The position numbers and the translations under genes are program-made. DNA of 8,688 nucleotides, taken from an uncultured bacterium. GTDB lineage: Bacteria > Patescibacteriota > Saccharimonadia > Saccharimonadales > Saccharimonadaceae. Location of the stretch: positions 1 through 8,688 of the forward strand of contig CAIMUU010000102.1 in assembly GCA_903844835.1 (NCBI GenBank). Direction: 5' to 3'. Below the pieces are notes generated by a model. It made no database searches. It saw nothing but the letters and a program-made list of their open reading frames with translations, and was not told the origin of the DNA. Positions 1 through 6,684 of this stretch are shown here, piece after piece. Numbering within the stretch: the stretch's first letter is position 1; every line of letters starts with the position of its first letter.

Positions 1-56
1 TCTTGCGAACACTAGAACCTCAATCTAGCCTGGCTACCAGGTTACAGCACGCGCGC
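1..56 (-). tRNA. tRNA-Leu(GAG), 5' part, cut by the window edge
   Basis: Read on the minus strand from position 56 downwards, the sequence has a GCGCGCG acceptor arm, then T8-G9, a short CTG/CAG D-stem around a loop containing GGTA, and the anticodon stem CTAGA/TCTAG. The anticodon loop is TTGAGGT, giving anticodon GAG, which reads Leu CUC/CUU. It continues into the start of a long variable arm (TGTTCGCAAGA), as expected of a class II leucine tRNA. The rest of the variable arm, the T-arm and the 3' acceptor strand lie outside the window. The gene is 37 bp downstream of, and in the same direction as, the HTH/LAGLIDADG-like gene. Confidence 0.85.
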
Positions 57-65
57 ATTACGAAT

Positions 66-71
66 ATTATA
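66..71 (-). promoter_or_regulatory. -10 box of tRNA-Leu
   Basis: The minus strand reads TATAAT here, a perfect -10 hexamer. It ends 9 bases before the tRNA-Leu 5' end, which gives a very short leader. No good -35 is visible at the expected distance (around 89-94, minus-strand AGGTTT). That stretch overlaps the last codon region of the upstream gene, so readthrough from that gene may also contribute. Confidence 0.55.
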
Positions 72-93
72 GCATTTCATTTTATAAAAAACC

Positions 94-759
94 TCATTGT
101 TTATCGGATTGTTCAAATATACCTTCTGCCCAGCCTTGTATTTTATAGAATAACTTTGTATTTAATACATATACGTCTAGTACTCCATTGGGTAGGGTAT
201 TTTTCTTGTTTTGGCTGCTCTTATTGGGTTTTCTGTAAGTTTTAAAAAATTGGTTCAACGGTATACCAGATATACTAGACCAGTAATTCTCTGCCGAATT
301 GCTATCTAAACTTTGGTGGATATGTATATGACCTCTAAATTTTTCTGCAGGTACTTTGCAAACTATCTCAAAAAATTTCATTATTATTTTTATCATCTTT
401 GGGTCTCCGTTTGAAAATCTTACCATTCTTTGCGTTTTTCCACCTTCGGCCCAGTAGAGCATTACGCCAATAAGCCAAAGGTTATAATTATCTATGTTGA
501 TTATTTCTGATTTTGCCGTAGATATGATACTCTGTCTTTTCTCAAATTCGTTTTTTAGTCTAGACCTGCGTCTATTCTCAATTGCACTAGTTGTGAAGGG
601 AAGAGATTTAAGATTTTCAGTTTGTTCATTTGTGAGTTTTACGTTCCTGACCCATAAACTGACACTACTTTTAGCGACGCCGATTTCAGAAGCAATCTTA
701 TTAATTGCATATCCTCTATGTCTTAATTCTATCGCTATGTTTTTTTCAATTAGTTTCAT
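94..759 (-). CDS. HTH plus LAGLIDADG-like domain protein, function unknown
   Basis: This 221-residue protein has two recognisable parts. Residues about 7-45 form a Sigma70/resolvase-type helix-turn-helix (core AINKIASEIGVAKSSVSLW, residues 18-36). It is followed by a basic linker (RRRSR, 63-67). Residues about 92-215 resemble a LAGLIDADG homing-endonuclease fold: LWLIGVMLYWAEGG (94-107) matches the LAGLIDADG helix with an acidic residue (E105) before glycine. The later FSNGDP and WSSISGIPLNQF segments resemble conserved stretches in that superfamily. Such HTH fusions are, from memory, common in Patescibacteria genomes and usually annotated as hypothetical or resolvase-HTH proteins. The ATG at 759 is the natural start, although no Shine-Dalgarno precedes it. 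The stop is TGA. It lies between tRNA-Leu (37 bp downstream) and tRNA-Val (divergent). The role could be a sequence-specific DNA-binding regulator or a degenerate endonuclease; I cannot decide which. The gene call is firmer than the function. Confidence 0.8.
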   Translation of the reverse strand: MKLIEKNIAIELRHRGYAINKIASEIGVAKSSVSLWVRNVKLTNEQTENLKSLPFTTSAIENRRRSRLKNEFEKRQSIISTAKSEIINIDNYNLWLIGVMLYWAEGGKTQRMVRFSNGDPKMIKIIMKFFEIVCKVPAEKFRGHIHIHQSLDSNSAENYWSSISGIPLNQFFKTYRKPNKSSQNKKNTLPNGVLDVYVLNTKLFYKIQGWAEGIFEQSDKQ

Positions 760-824
760 AAAGATACTACTTAACTATATACTCTATAAGTATACTCTCT
801 ACGGTTCTAGTAAACAATATACAC

Positions 825-854
825 TTGACACCGCATAGATATACGGGCTATTAT
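825..854 (+). promoter_or_regulatory. Promoter of tRNA-Val
   Basis: A perfect -35 TTGACA (825-830), an 18-base spacer and -10 TATTAT (849-854). Transcription would start near 861, four or five bases before the mature tRNA 5' end. The rest of 760-865 is AT-rich and holds no gene. Confidence 0.8.
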
Positions 855-865
855 ACTTGAGTTAT

Positions 866-942
866 GGGCGCTTAGCTCAGTTGGCTAGAGCGCCTGCTTT
901 ACACGCAGGAGGTCGGGGGTTCGAGCCCCTCAGCGCCCACCA
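866..942 (+). tRNA. tRNA-Val(UAC)
   Basis: A complete 77-base cloverleaf. The acceptor GGGCGCT/AGCGCCC is fully paired. The D-arm is GCTC/GAGC with a G18G19-containing loop. The anticodon arm CCTGC/GCAGG encloses TTTACAC, so the anticodon is TAC (valine GUA/GUG). The T-arm loop TTCGAGC is canonical, and discriminator A plus an encoded CCA end at 942. The canonical D/T-loop bases make it a useful internal contrast to the aberrant tRNA-Gly in this window. The terminator stem starts at the final A of CCA. Confidence 0.97.
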
Positions 943-983
943 AATTAAATAACCTATCCTCTTCGGGATAGGCTATTTAATTT
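942..983 (+). terminator. Intrinsic terminator of tRNA-Val, fused to the CCA end
   Basis: An inverted repeat of 18 bases per arm (942-959 with 966-983) has one A/C mismatch (952/973). The GC-rich top CCTATCC/GGATAGG closes on a loop of about 6 bases. The AT-rich base gives an A-run on the left and a T-run on the right, so it could also work in reverse. The left arm starts at the last base of the tRNA. Confidence 0.85.
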
Positions 984-990
984 GCTGTTC

Positions 991-1006
991 CCTGAGTGTC
1001 TCGAAG
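991..1006 (+). repeat. Diverged copy of the CCTGAG-N5-CGAAG repeat
   Basis: The 16 bases CCTGAGTGTCTCGAAG match the element at 1113-1128 (CCTGAGCCTGTCGAAG) at 13 of 16 positions, sharing CCTGAG and CGAAG at the ends. From memory, CCTGAGCxTGTCGAAGG is a short extragenic repeat seen in many bacterial genomes. This copy sits between the tRNA-Val terminator and the typA promoter and is less palindromic than the downstream one. Confidence 0.4.
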
Positions 1007-1023
1007 CCCCGACCATAATAAGC

Positions 1024-1052
1024 TTGAATATTATCGCTATATATGCTATAGT
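1024..1052 (+). promoter_or_regulatory. Promoter of typA
   Basis: A -35 TTGAAT (1024-1029), 17-base spacer and -10 TATAGT (1047-1052). The predicted start near 1059 leaves a leader of about 80 bases before typA, long for this compact window and containing two hairpins. Confidence 0.7.
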
Positions 1053-1062
1053 TCTCTAAAGC

Positions 1063-1080
1063 AACCCGCAGTAGCGGGTT
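1063..1080 (+). promoter_or_regulatory. Hairpin at the 5' end of the typA leader
   Basis: A perfect 7-bp stem AACCCGC/GCGGGTT (1063-1069 with 1074-1080) around loop AGTA. It begins a few bases after the predicted transcription start. It is not followed by a T-run, so a terminator is unlikely. A 5' protective stem or leader element is more plausible. Confidence 0.55.
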
Positions 1081-1111
1081 ATATTAAACAAAGACATATG
1101 AAGGCTGAAAG

Positions 1112-1131
1112 TCCTGAGCCTGTCGAAGGAG
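1112..1131 (+). promoter_or_regulatory. Shine-Dalgarno of typA inside a repeat-derived hairpin
   Basis: AAGGAG (1126-1131) lies 9 bases before the typA ATG and is the best ribosome-binding site in the window. It is the right half of the CCTGAGCCTGTCGAAGG repeat, which can fold on itself. TCCT (1112-1115) pairs with AGGA (1127-1130), followed by tandem G-A/A-G mismatches (1116-1117 with 1125-1126) and a G-C pair around loop CCTGT. In that fold most of the ribosome-binding site is paired. The stem is short, so occlusion would be weak unless stabilised. Confidence 0.6.
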
Positions 1132-1140
1132 TATATTTTT

Positions 1141-2964
1141 ATGAAAGACCCTAAATTTATCCGAAATGTTGCAATTATCGCCCATGTTGACCATGGCAAG
1201 ACTACTCTTGTCGATGGTTTATTAAAGCAGAGCAATACCTTTCGCTCTAATCAGGCCGAAATGGAACAGACTTTGATTATGGATAGTGGCGAGCAAGAGC
1301 ACGAACGTGGTATCACAATTACCGCCAAGCAAACGTCAGTTTACCACGGTGATTACAAGATTAATATTATTGATACGCCAGGACATGCTGACTTTAGTGG
1401 TGAAGTTGAAAGGACTCTTAATATGGCCGATGGCGTGCTATTAATCGTTGATGCCCAAGAAGGTCCAATGCCACAAACTAAATTTGTGTTGTCAAAGGCT
1501 CTCGAACTTGGACTAACGCCAGTTGTTGTTATTAATAAAATTGACAAGCCATCACGTCGAATTGATGAGGTTGTTGATGAGATTTCGGATTTATTCTTGG
1601 AGCTAGCTGTTGATGATAGCCAGCTTTATTACCCAGTTTATTACGCGATTGGTCGCGAAGGTAAGGCCTGGAAAGAATTGCCAGAAAACACCAGTGTTCA
1701 CACTGATTTAACGCCAATTTTTGATGCAATTGTTAATGACATCCCAGCGCCAACGGTTGATTCTGACGGCCCATTACAGATGCTAGTCGCCGCTTTGCAA
1801 TACGATTCATTTTTGGGCAAATATGCAATTGGCCGAGTAACTCGTGGCGTCGTCAAAAAAGGCATGCCAGTCATGCTAATTAAACGTGATAGCCAACAAA
1901 TTAGCTCACGCATTGATAGAGTTTTTGGTTATCGTGGATTAATTAGGGAAGAAATTGACGGCGCAATTGCCGGTGATATTGTGGCGCTAACTGGTATTGC
2001 CGAGGCCCACATTGGTGAGACTATTGCCGATAGAGAAACTCCCGAGGCTTTACCGGTAATCGACATCGAAGCGCCAACAATTAGCATTTATCTTGGACCA
2101 AATACCAGCCCATTTAAGGGACAGGATGGTCAATATAATACCTCTCGTCAAATCGGCGATCGCCTTCGACGCGAACTTGAAACTAACGTTAGTTTACGTG
2201 TTGAAGATGATGGAATTGGTTTTAAGGTTTCCGGCCGTGGTGAACTTCACCTATCTGTTCTAATCGAGACTATGCGCAGGGAGGGCTATGAATTTGAAGT
2301 TGGCCGACCTCAGGTTGTGACAATTATGGAAGACGGCACTGAAAAAGAGCCAATTGAGGAATTATTGGTTGAAGTTTCGTCTGATTTTTTGGGTGTTGTC
2401 AGCCAAGAATTAGGTACTCGCCGAGCAAACTTGATTAAACAAGAAACAACCAGTAGTGGCACAGCCCGAGTAACATACATATTGCCAACTCGTGCCCTGA
2501 TTGGACTTCGTAACTTATTACTAACAGCCACAAAAGGTACTGTTGTTATGAACACGTTGCCTCATGGCTATTTGCCACTAGGTCAAAAGTTACAAAAAAT
2601 TCGTAACGGTGCTCTAATCGCAACTGACCCAGGCGTAACTACGCCATATGCCCTAGAAATGGGTGAATCACGTGGTGATTTGTTTATCGGGCCAGGCGTA
2701 CCTGTTTATGCTGGTATGATTGTTGGCTTGTATCAAAGACGCGAAGACCTTGAAATGAACGTTTGTAAAGCCAAGCATCTAACAAACATGCGTAGTTCTT
2801 CGAGCGATGGCTCGGTTCAGCTTACGCCATTTACCGACCTCAGTCTTGAACAATGTATCGACTTTATCGAGGATGACGAATTACTCGAAGTGACGCCAAA
2901 AAATCTGCGTCTTCGCAAGCGTCTACTTGACCCGAATCAACGAAAACGGGCTTCTAAAAATTAA
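1141..2964 (+). CDS. typA: TypA/BipA ribosome-associated translational GTPase
   Basis: This 607-residue protein matches the usual length of TypA/BipA. That family is an EF-G/LepA relative that binds the ribosome and assists 50S assembly and growth under cold or other stress. The GTPase motifs are G1 AHVDHGKT (14-21), G2 RGIT (56-59), G3 DTPGH (78-82) and G4 NKID (132-135). Beta-barrel and EF-G-like domains III and V follow, then the TypA-specific C-terminal domain (about 480-607), ending in a basic tail. At the G5 position the usual SAL is replaced by IGR (170-172, within YAIGREGKA). The ATG is fixed by AAGGAG nine bases upstream and by the typical family N-terminus. The promoter at 1024-1052 indicates separate transcription. 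The 3' end faces the glycosyltransferase operon with a 9-bp gap. Identification is from motifs and overall order; confidence is high. Confidence 0.97.
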   Translation: MKDPKFIRNVAIIAHVDHGKTTLVDGLLKQSNTFRSNQAEMEQTLIMDSGEQEHERGITITAKQTSVYHGDYKINIIDTPGHADFSGEVERTLNMADGVLLIVDAQEGPMPQTKFVLSKALELGLTPVVVINKIDKPSRRIDEVVDEISDLFLELAVDDSQLYYPVYYAIGREGKAWKELPENTSVHTDLTPIFDAIVNDIPAPTVDSDGPLQMLVAALQYDSFLGKYAIGRVTRGVVKKGMPVMLIKRDSQQISSRIDRVFGYRGLIREEIDGAIAGDIVALTGIAEAHIGETIADRETPEALPVIDIEAPTISIYLGPNTSPFKGQDGQYNTSRQIGDRLRRELETNVSLRVEDDGIGFKVSGRGELHLSVLIETMRREGYEFEVGRPQVVTIMEDGTEKEPIEELLVEVSSDFLGVVSQELGTRRANLIKQETTSSGTARVTYILPTRALIGLRNLLLTATKGTVVMNTLPHGYLPLGQKLQKIRNGALIATDPGVTTPYALEMGESRGDLFIGPGVPVYAGMIVGLYQRREDLEMNVCKAKHLTNMRSSSSDGSVQLTPFTDLSLEQCIDFIEDDELLEVTPKNLRLRKRLLDPNQRKRASKN

Positions 2965-2973
2965 TTATTTAAA

Positions 2974-4035
2974 TTATATTAAAGTATCGTAATACTTTAA
3001 GTAATTTGCAACCATTATTGTGTCAGTAAATTTTTCCTGGACCGTTTTTCGGCAATCCTCACGATGAATATTTTTTATTTGGCTTAGTTTGTCCGTATAG
3101 TCTTGGGTAGTGGCGTTTATTGGCAAAATAAAACCTGTAATGCCATCCTGGATAATCTCTGACATTGAGCCCATGTCGGTCGCAACAACTGGAGTGCCGG
3201 TAGCCATCGCTTCAACAACAACTAGCCCAAAAGGTTCATGCCATTTGATTGGGAAAAGTAGCGCCTCGCTCTGTCCTAGGAGTTCGTTCTTTGAAGATTC
3301 ATTAATTTCGCCTAAGAATACTATGCTAGTATTGTCAATTTGCGGTTTTATTTTATTCTCAAAAAAGGCCAACTGGGTTTTATCAATAGCCGCACCAATC
3401 AAAAGCTTTTTACCAGAGTTTTTAGTGATAGCAATTGCTTCTGCAATGCCTTTTTCAGGGGTGATTCTGCCCAAAAAGGCTAGTTGATTTGGTGTTGGCG
3501 AATTATTGAAGGAAAGATTATCTAGGTTAATGCCGTTATAGATTACAGTTTTATTAGTCAAGAAGTTTAATGGCTTGGCTTGATTATGGCTGATAAATAC
3601 AAAATTAATTTTGTGTAATTCTTGGTGTGATTTGTAATAGGCGATATTTTCATCAATATGTGTTTGATTGTGAAATGTCACAACAATTGGTTTATGAATC
3701 TGCCTAAAGTAATTGTCGTCGTTATATTTTGCAACAATTGGTTCGATATGTGTATGGATAATATCAAATTGGTCCTGGTCAATGATTATTCTTTTAAATA
3801 ATTCTTCCTCAGCAAGTCTAATCTGACCTGGCAAGCCAGAAATGTCTGTAATGGTTGAAAGAGATATAGTGAGGTTATCATGTACGAGGTCGGTACCAAA
3901 TGGCGCATAAAGAGTCACTTTGTGCCCAGCTTCTGCAGCGCCAATTGCCAGGCTTGCAATAATTCTTTCAATACCACCGTATAAATTCTTTTGGCTAACT
4001 TTTCGAATTACTGGTGCAATAATAGCAATCTTCAT
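2974..4035 (-). CDS. GT4-family glycosyltransferase (GT-B fold), last gene of the operon
   Basis: A 353-residue retaining GT4-type glycosyltransferase that would move a sugar from a nucleotide-sugar to a lipid or glycan acceptor at the inner face of the membrane. The N-terminal Rossmann half has MKIAIIAP and the acceptor-side loop YGGIER (19-24), then DIIHTH (91-96). The C-terminal donor half has FLGRITPEKG with R190 and K195, the usual diphosphate-binding pair. It also has the EX7E motif EPFGLVVVE (267-275) followed by ATGTPVVAT. No signal peptide or membrane segment is visible. Its ATG (4035) overlaps the upstream gene's stop by four bases (ATGA), so translation is probably coupled. It is a clear paralogue of the preceding gene. 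The stop is TAA. The sugar and acceptor cannot be read from the sequence. Confidence 0.93.
   Translation of the reverse strand: MKIAIIAPVIRKVSQKNLYGGIERIIASLAIGAAEAGHKVTLYAPFGTDLVHDNLTISLSTITDISGLPGQIRLAEEELFKRIIIDQDQFDIIHTHIEPIVAKYNDDNYFRQIHKPIVVTFHNQTHIDENIAYYKSHQELHKINFVFISHNQAKPLNFLTNKTVIYNGINLDNLSFNNSPTPNQLAFLGRITPEKGIAEAIAITKNSGKKLLIGAAIDKTQLAFFENKIKPQIDNTSIVFLGEINESSKNELLGQSEALLFPIKWHEPFGLVVVEAMATGTPVVATDMGSMSEIIQDGITGFILPINATTQDYTDKLSQIKNIHREDCRKTVQEKFTDTIMVANYLKYYDTLI
2979..3000. terminator. Possible bidirectional terminator at the typA / glycosyltransferase convergent end
   Basis: A perfect 9-bp inverted repeat TTAAAGTAT/ATACTTTAA (2979-2987 with 2992-3000) around CGTA. It lies inside the last codons of the minus-strand glycosyltransferase gene and just past the typA stop. 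AT-rich flanks follow on both sides. The stem is AU-rich and weak, so the call is tentative, but no other terminator candidate exists for either gene. Confidence 0.4.
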
Positions 4036-5057
4036 TTGATTAAGTCTTCATATACTTCAATATGTTTTTTTGCCATAACAGAAGCGTCAAAACGCTCTTC
4101 AGCCTGTCTGCGGCACTCTTGTCTTGAGATGCTATCTATTTTATTTATCGCTATCACCGCTTGGTCAATATCATCAACCAAAAATCCAGTTTTCCCGTCA
4201 TCGATTATTTCTGGCATTGACCCATTGCGAAAAGCGATTACTGGTGTCCCAGAGGCCAGTGACTCAACAACTGTTAAACCAAAAGCTTCGCTCCAGCGAA
4301 TAGGGAAGATGTAGGCTTTGGCATTTTTCATCAATTCATTTTTTTGTGTTACACCCACTTCTCCCAGATAAGATATTTGTTCTCCGTCAATGTATGGCTT
4401 TAGGCTAGCAAAAAATGATTCGTCTCTAATATCTCCAGCCATTATTAGTTTCTTGCCAGATTTTTTAGCTATTTGAATAGCAATGTCAGCACCCTTGGCT
4501 TCAGACATGGTGGCTAAAAATAGCAAATAATCACCACCAGTTTGGTTAAAGTCGAAACTTTTCGTATCAATCCCGTGGTAAATTGTTGCAACATAATTGA
4601 GGTAAGGCGCAAGTTCGCGTTGTGAGTTGCTAATAGAGATAAAATTACAATCTTTTGAAAGTATTGCTAATGGTTCAAAGTCGGGTGCAATACTGCTGTG
4701 GTTGGTAGTAACCATTGGTACGGGGGATAGGTTCCCCAGAGCTGCCATGTTAAGTCCCATATGGTTGTGAATAATATCGTATTTTCCGTTTCTAGCGGCA
4801 TCGAATGCCAACTTCACTTCCATAAAATCTTGGAATTGGATTGCGTCAAATTTAAAACCACCGAGCGTATCAAACAGGGGCTTGTCAATCACCTCAATTA
4901 GATGCGCCTTAGTCTTTGAGCCACCACAGGCATAAAGCGTGACGTCGTGTCCCAAATCAACTAGGCCATCAGCCAGTAAGCTTGCTACTAATTCTGTCCC
5001 GCCGTATTTTTGTGGCGGTACGGTTTTCCATAGTGGTGCAAGTATAGCAATTCTCAT
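4032..5057 (-). CDS. GT4-family glycosyltransferase (GT-B fold), middle gene of the operon
   Basis: A 341-residue GT4-type glycosyltransferase, paralogous to the next gene. Visible motifs are MRIAILAP, YGGTE (18-22), DIIHNH (94-99), and the EX7E pair EAFGLTVVE (257-265) with ASGTPVIAF and GSMPEIIDDGKTGFLV after it. One key position departs from the family. The donor-site GRxxxxKG loop reads ATMSEAKG (182-189), keeping the lysine (K188) but having threonine (T183) where the diphosphate-binding arginine normally lies. This may alter donor binding or only mark a subfamily; the neighbour has the normal arginine. No membrane segments are visible. Start ATG 5057 overlaps the upstream TGA by four bases, and its own TGA overlaps the downstream ATG the same way. 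It was probably formed by tandem duplication and then diverged. The substrate is unknown. Confidence 0.93.
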   Translation of the reverse strand: MRIAILAPLWKTVPPQKYGGTELVASLLADGLVDLGHDVTLYACGGSKTKAHLIEVIDKPLFDTLGGFKFDAIQFQDFMEVKLAFDAARNGKYDIIHNHMGLNMAALGNLSPVPMVTTNHSSIAPDFEPLAILSKDCNFISISNSQRELAPYLNYVATIYHGIDTKSFDFNQTGGDYLLFLATMSEAKGADIAIQIAKKSGKKLIMAGDIRDESFFASLKPYIDGEQISYLGEVGVTQKNELMKNAKAYIFPIRWSEAFGLTVVESLASGTPVIAFRNGSMPEIIDDGKTGFLVDDIDQAVIAINKIDSISRQECRRQAEERFDASVMAKKHIEVYEDLIK

Positions 5058-6601
5058 TTTTTAGTGACCAATCTATTAGATTCAATAAATGCCTTGCGAA
5101 GGTAAAATATGCCGGACGATTCTATAGCTATTAGCACAAATATCACTGACATATCTAGTACGGCTCCGCCGCCGTTGATTAGTTTTAGCCCTAACCCAAT
5201 TAACAGTATAGCAATAATCGTGAATTCTTTTGAATATTGGCTAAAGGGGATATTATTGAGTGATTTAACTTTATCGGTGACAATAAAGCCTAGTTTGCGT
5301 CCAAGTATGCACGTGATCCAGCTTGTAGCCATAACATACAGAAGTCCATAATGTGACAAAAATGCTTTTAGCCGATTGATAAGTGTCGTCGCCCCTCTTA
5401 GGCCAATAGTAAAATATAGCAAATTTCCAGCAACACTTAGTGTCAAGAGTGTAAGCATTAAATTTTCTAGGTAGATTATATTATTTGAATAGCCAGTTAG
5501 TTTGATAATGTTCAAAGCAAGGTAAGCAATTGCAATTATGTATTCAAAATGGAACCAAGTTGCTAGTTGGGCGAAGAAGGCTAGTTTTTGCCTAAATAGT
5601 AATTTGCTGTTTATTAAAACGCGGATAAAGTCTTTGCGGATTATTTGCATATTGCCGAAGGCCCAGCGCTGTCTTTGCTTGATCATCGAAGCATAGTCAT
5701 AAGGCATCAGACCAACACCTAGGCGCTCATCAACATATACTCCCCTATAGCCGATACTGTTTATATAAGTTCCAGCTTCGACGTCTTCTGTGATGCACCA
5801 TTCGTTCCATTTTAGACCCTTATCGAGTAGAGAAGTTCTAATTAGGCCCATTGTTCCAGTGAAGGTTACTAAACTAAGTTGTTGAGCTTGGTGCATCACT
5901 AGCTCAAAAAAACTTCTATATTCGTAATATAGTCCAATATTAAACCTATTTAAGTTGTAGTAATCTTGAGGCGCTTGAACAATTCCAATTATTGGGTCAC
6001 TAAAATACCCAACAGTCTTATTCAAAAAATCTGGTTTGACGATATAGTCGCAGTCAACTATGGCGGCTATTTCGGCAGCTTTGTCCATTAATTTTACATT
6101 CAAGTAGTTTAGGGCGCCAGCTTTGAATCCATCAATTTTATCCAAATGGACAAATTTGAAATTTTTGCCTCTATTTTTTACATATTTTTCAATTTCCTGC
6201 CAGTTTTGCCTGTCGGTATTGTTTGAATTAATAACTAGTACCTCATAACGCTCGTAGTCCAGTCTGGAAAGAGCCTCTACTGTCTTGATGACAATCTCGG
6301 CAGGTTCGTTTTTGCAGGCGACGTGTATTGAAACAAGTGGCTTAAAATTGTGATTATTTTTTACGCATTTATCCGAGGAAGGCTTGGCTATCGACGATAG
6401 CTTGATAATTAAATGACTAATCGTAAAAAAGGCAATAATATAACCAATTATTAGGGCTGTTTTGCCAGTCCCAATTATTATTCCAAGAATAAGTAGCGCA
6501 CAAATTAGAATAACCAACAGTCGCATTGGACCTTGTTGTTGGTTTATTGTGCTAGTCTTGCCGACTAAGGAAAGAAGTTTTTTTGAAACAGATTTAATCA
6601 T
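5054..6601 (-). CDS. Membrane GT2 synthase, cellulose-synthase-like processive glycosyltransferase
   Basis: A 515-residue integral membrane GT2 enzyme. Two hydrophobic helices (about 28-44 and 49-68) precede the cytosolic catalytic domain, and about four or five more follow (about 340-505). Catalytic signatures in order are GFKAGALN (158-165), the metal-binding DCD (183-185), the catalytic-base motif TED (271-273) and QRQRW (309-313). QxxRW is diagnostic for processive synthases such as BcsA and chitin or hyaluronan synthases. The first conserved aspartate of the family appears to be Asn125 (VLVINSNNTD), which is unusual. There is no C-terminal PilZ domain, so c-di-GMP control as in BcsA is not expected. 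It is the first gene of a coupled operon with two GT4 enzymes, pointing to an envelope polysaccharide or glycolipid. No Shine-Dalgarno precedes the ATG. An internal Met26 is a less likely start because it would remove the leading basic tail. Confidence 0.92.
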   Translation of the reverse strand: MIKSVSKKLLSLVGKTSTINQQQGPMRLLVILICALLILGIIIGTGKTALIIGYIIAFFTISHLIIKLSSIAKPSSDKCVKNNHNFKPLVSIHVACKNEPAEIVIKTVEALSRLDYERYEVLVINSNNTDRQNWQEIEKYVKNRGKNFKFVHLDKIDGFKAGALNYLNVKLMDKAAEIAAIVDCDYIVKPDFLNKTVGYFSDPIIGIVQAPQDYYNLNRFNIGLYYEYRSFFELVMHQAQQLSLVTFTGTMGLIRTSLLDKGLKWNEWCITEDVEAGTYINSIGYRGVYVDERLGVGLMPYDYASMIKQRQRWAFGNMQIIRKDFIRVLINSKLLFRQKLAFFAQLATWFHFEYIIAIAYLALNIIKLTGYSNNIIYLENLMLTLLTLSVAGNLLYFTIGLRGATTLINRLKAFLSHYGLLYVMATSWITCILGRKLGFIVTDKVKSLNNIPFSQYSKEFTIIAILLIGLGLKLINGGGAVLDMSVIFVLIAIESSGIFYLRKAFIESNRLVTKK

Positions 6602-6646
6602 AAAATATAAGTATATATGGACGCTTTCGCGACTTGTGTTTAGTTA

Positions 6647-6675
6647 ATTCTACTAAAATATTACGAAATTTTCAA
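6647..6675 (-). promoter_or_regulatory. Promoter of the glycosyltransferase operon
   Basis: On the minus strand, TTGAAA (6675-6670), a 17-base spacer and TAGAAT (6652-6647). The predicted start near 6640 leaves about 40 untranslated bases, including CGC-GAAA-GCG, a small GNRA-type hairpin. The leader has no ribosome-binding site. A second weaker -10-like TATACT lies closer to the ATG. Confidence 0.65.
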
Positions 6676-6684
6676 GATTAGACG

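Noticed and set aside
494..838. Plus-strand open frame of 114 codons
   Set aside because: It is the antisense shadow of the HTH/LAGLIDADG-like gene and runs into the tRNA-Val promoter; its hydrophobic content follows from the complementary codons.
4032..5057. UGA recoded as glycine (as in SR1/Gracilibacteria)
   Set aside because: UGA ends three genes here. Two are in ATGA overlaps at positions fitting full-length proteins, and no in-frame UGA is needed inside any gene.
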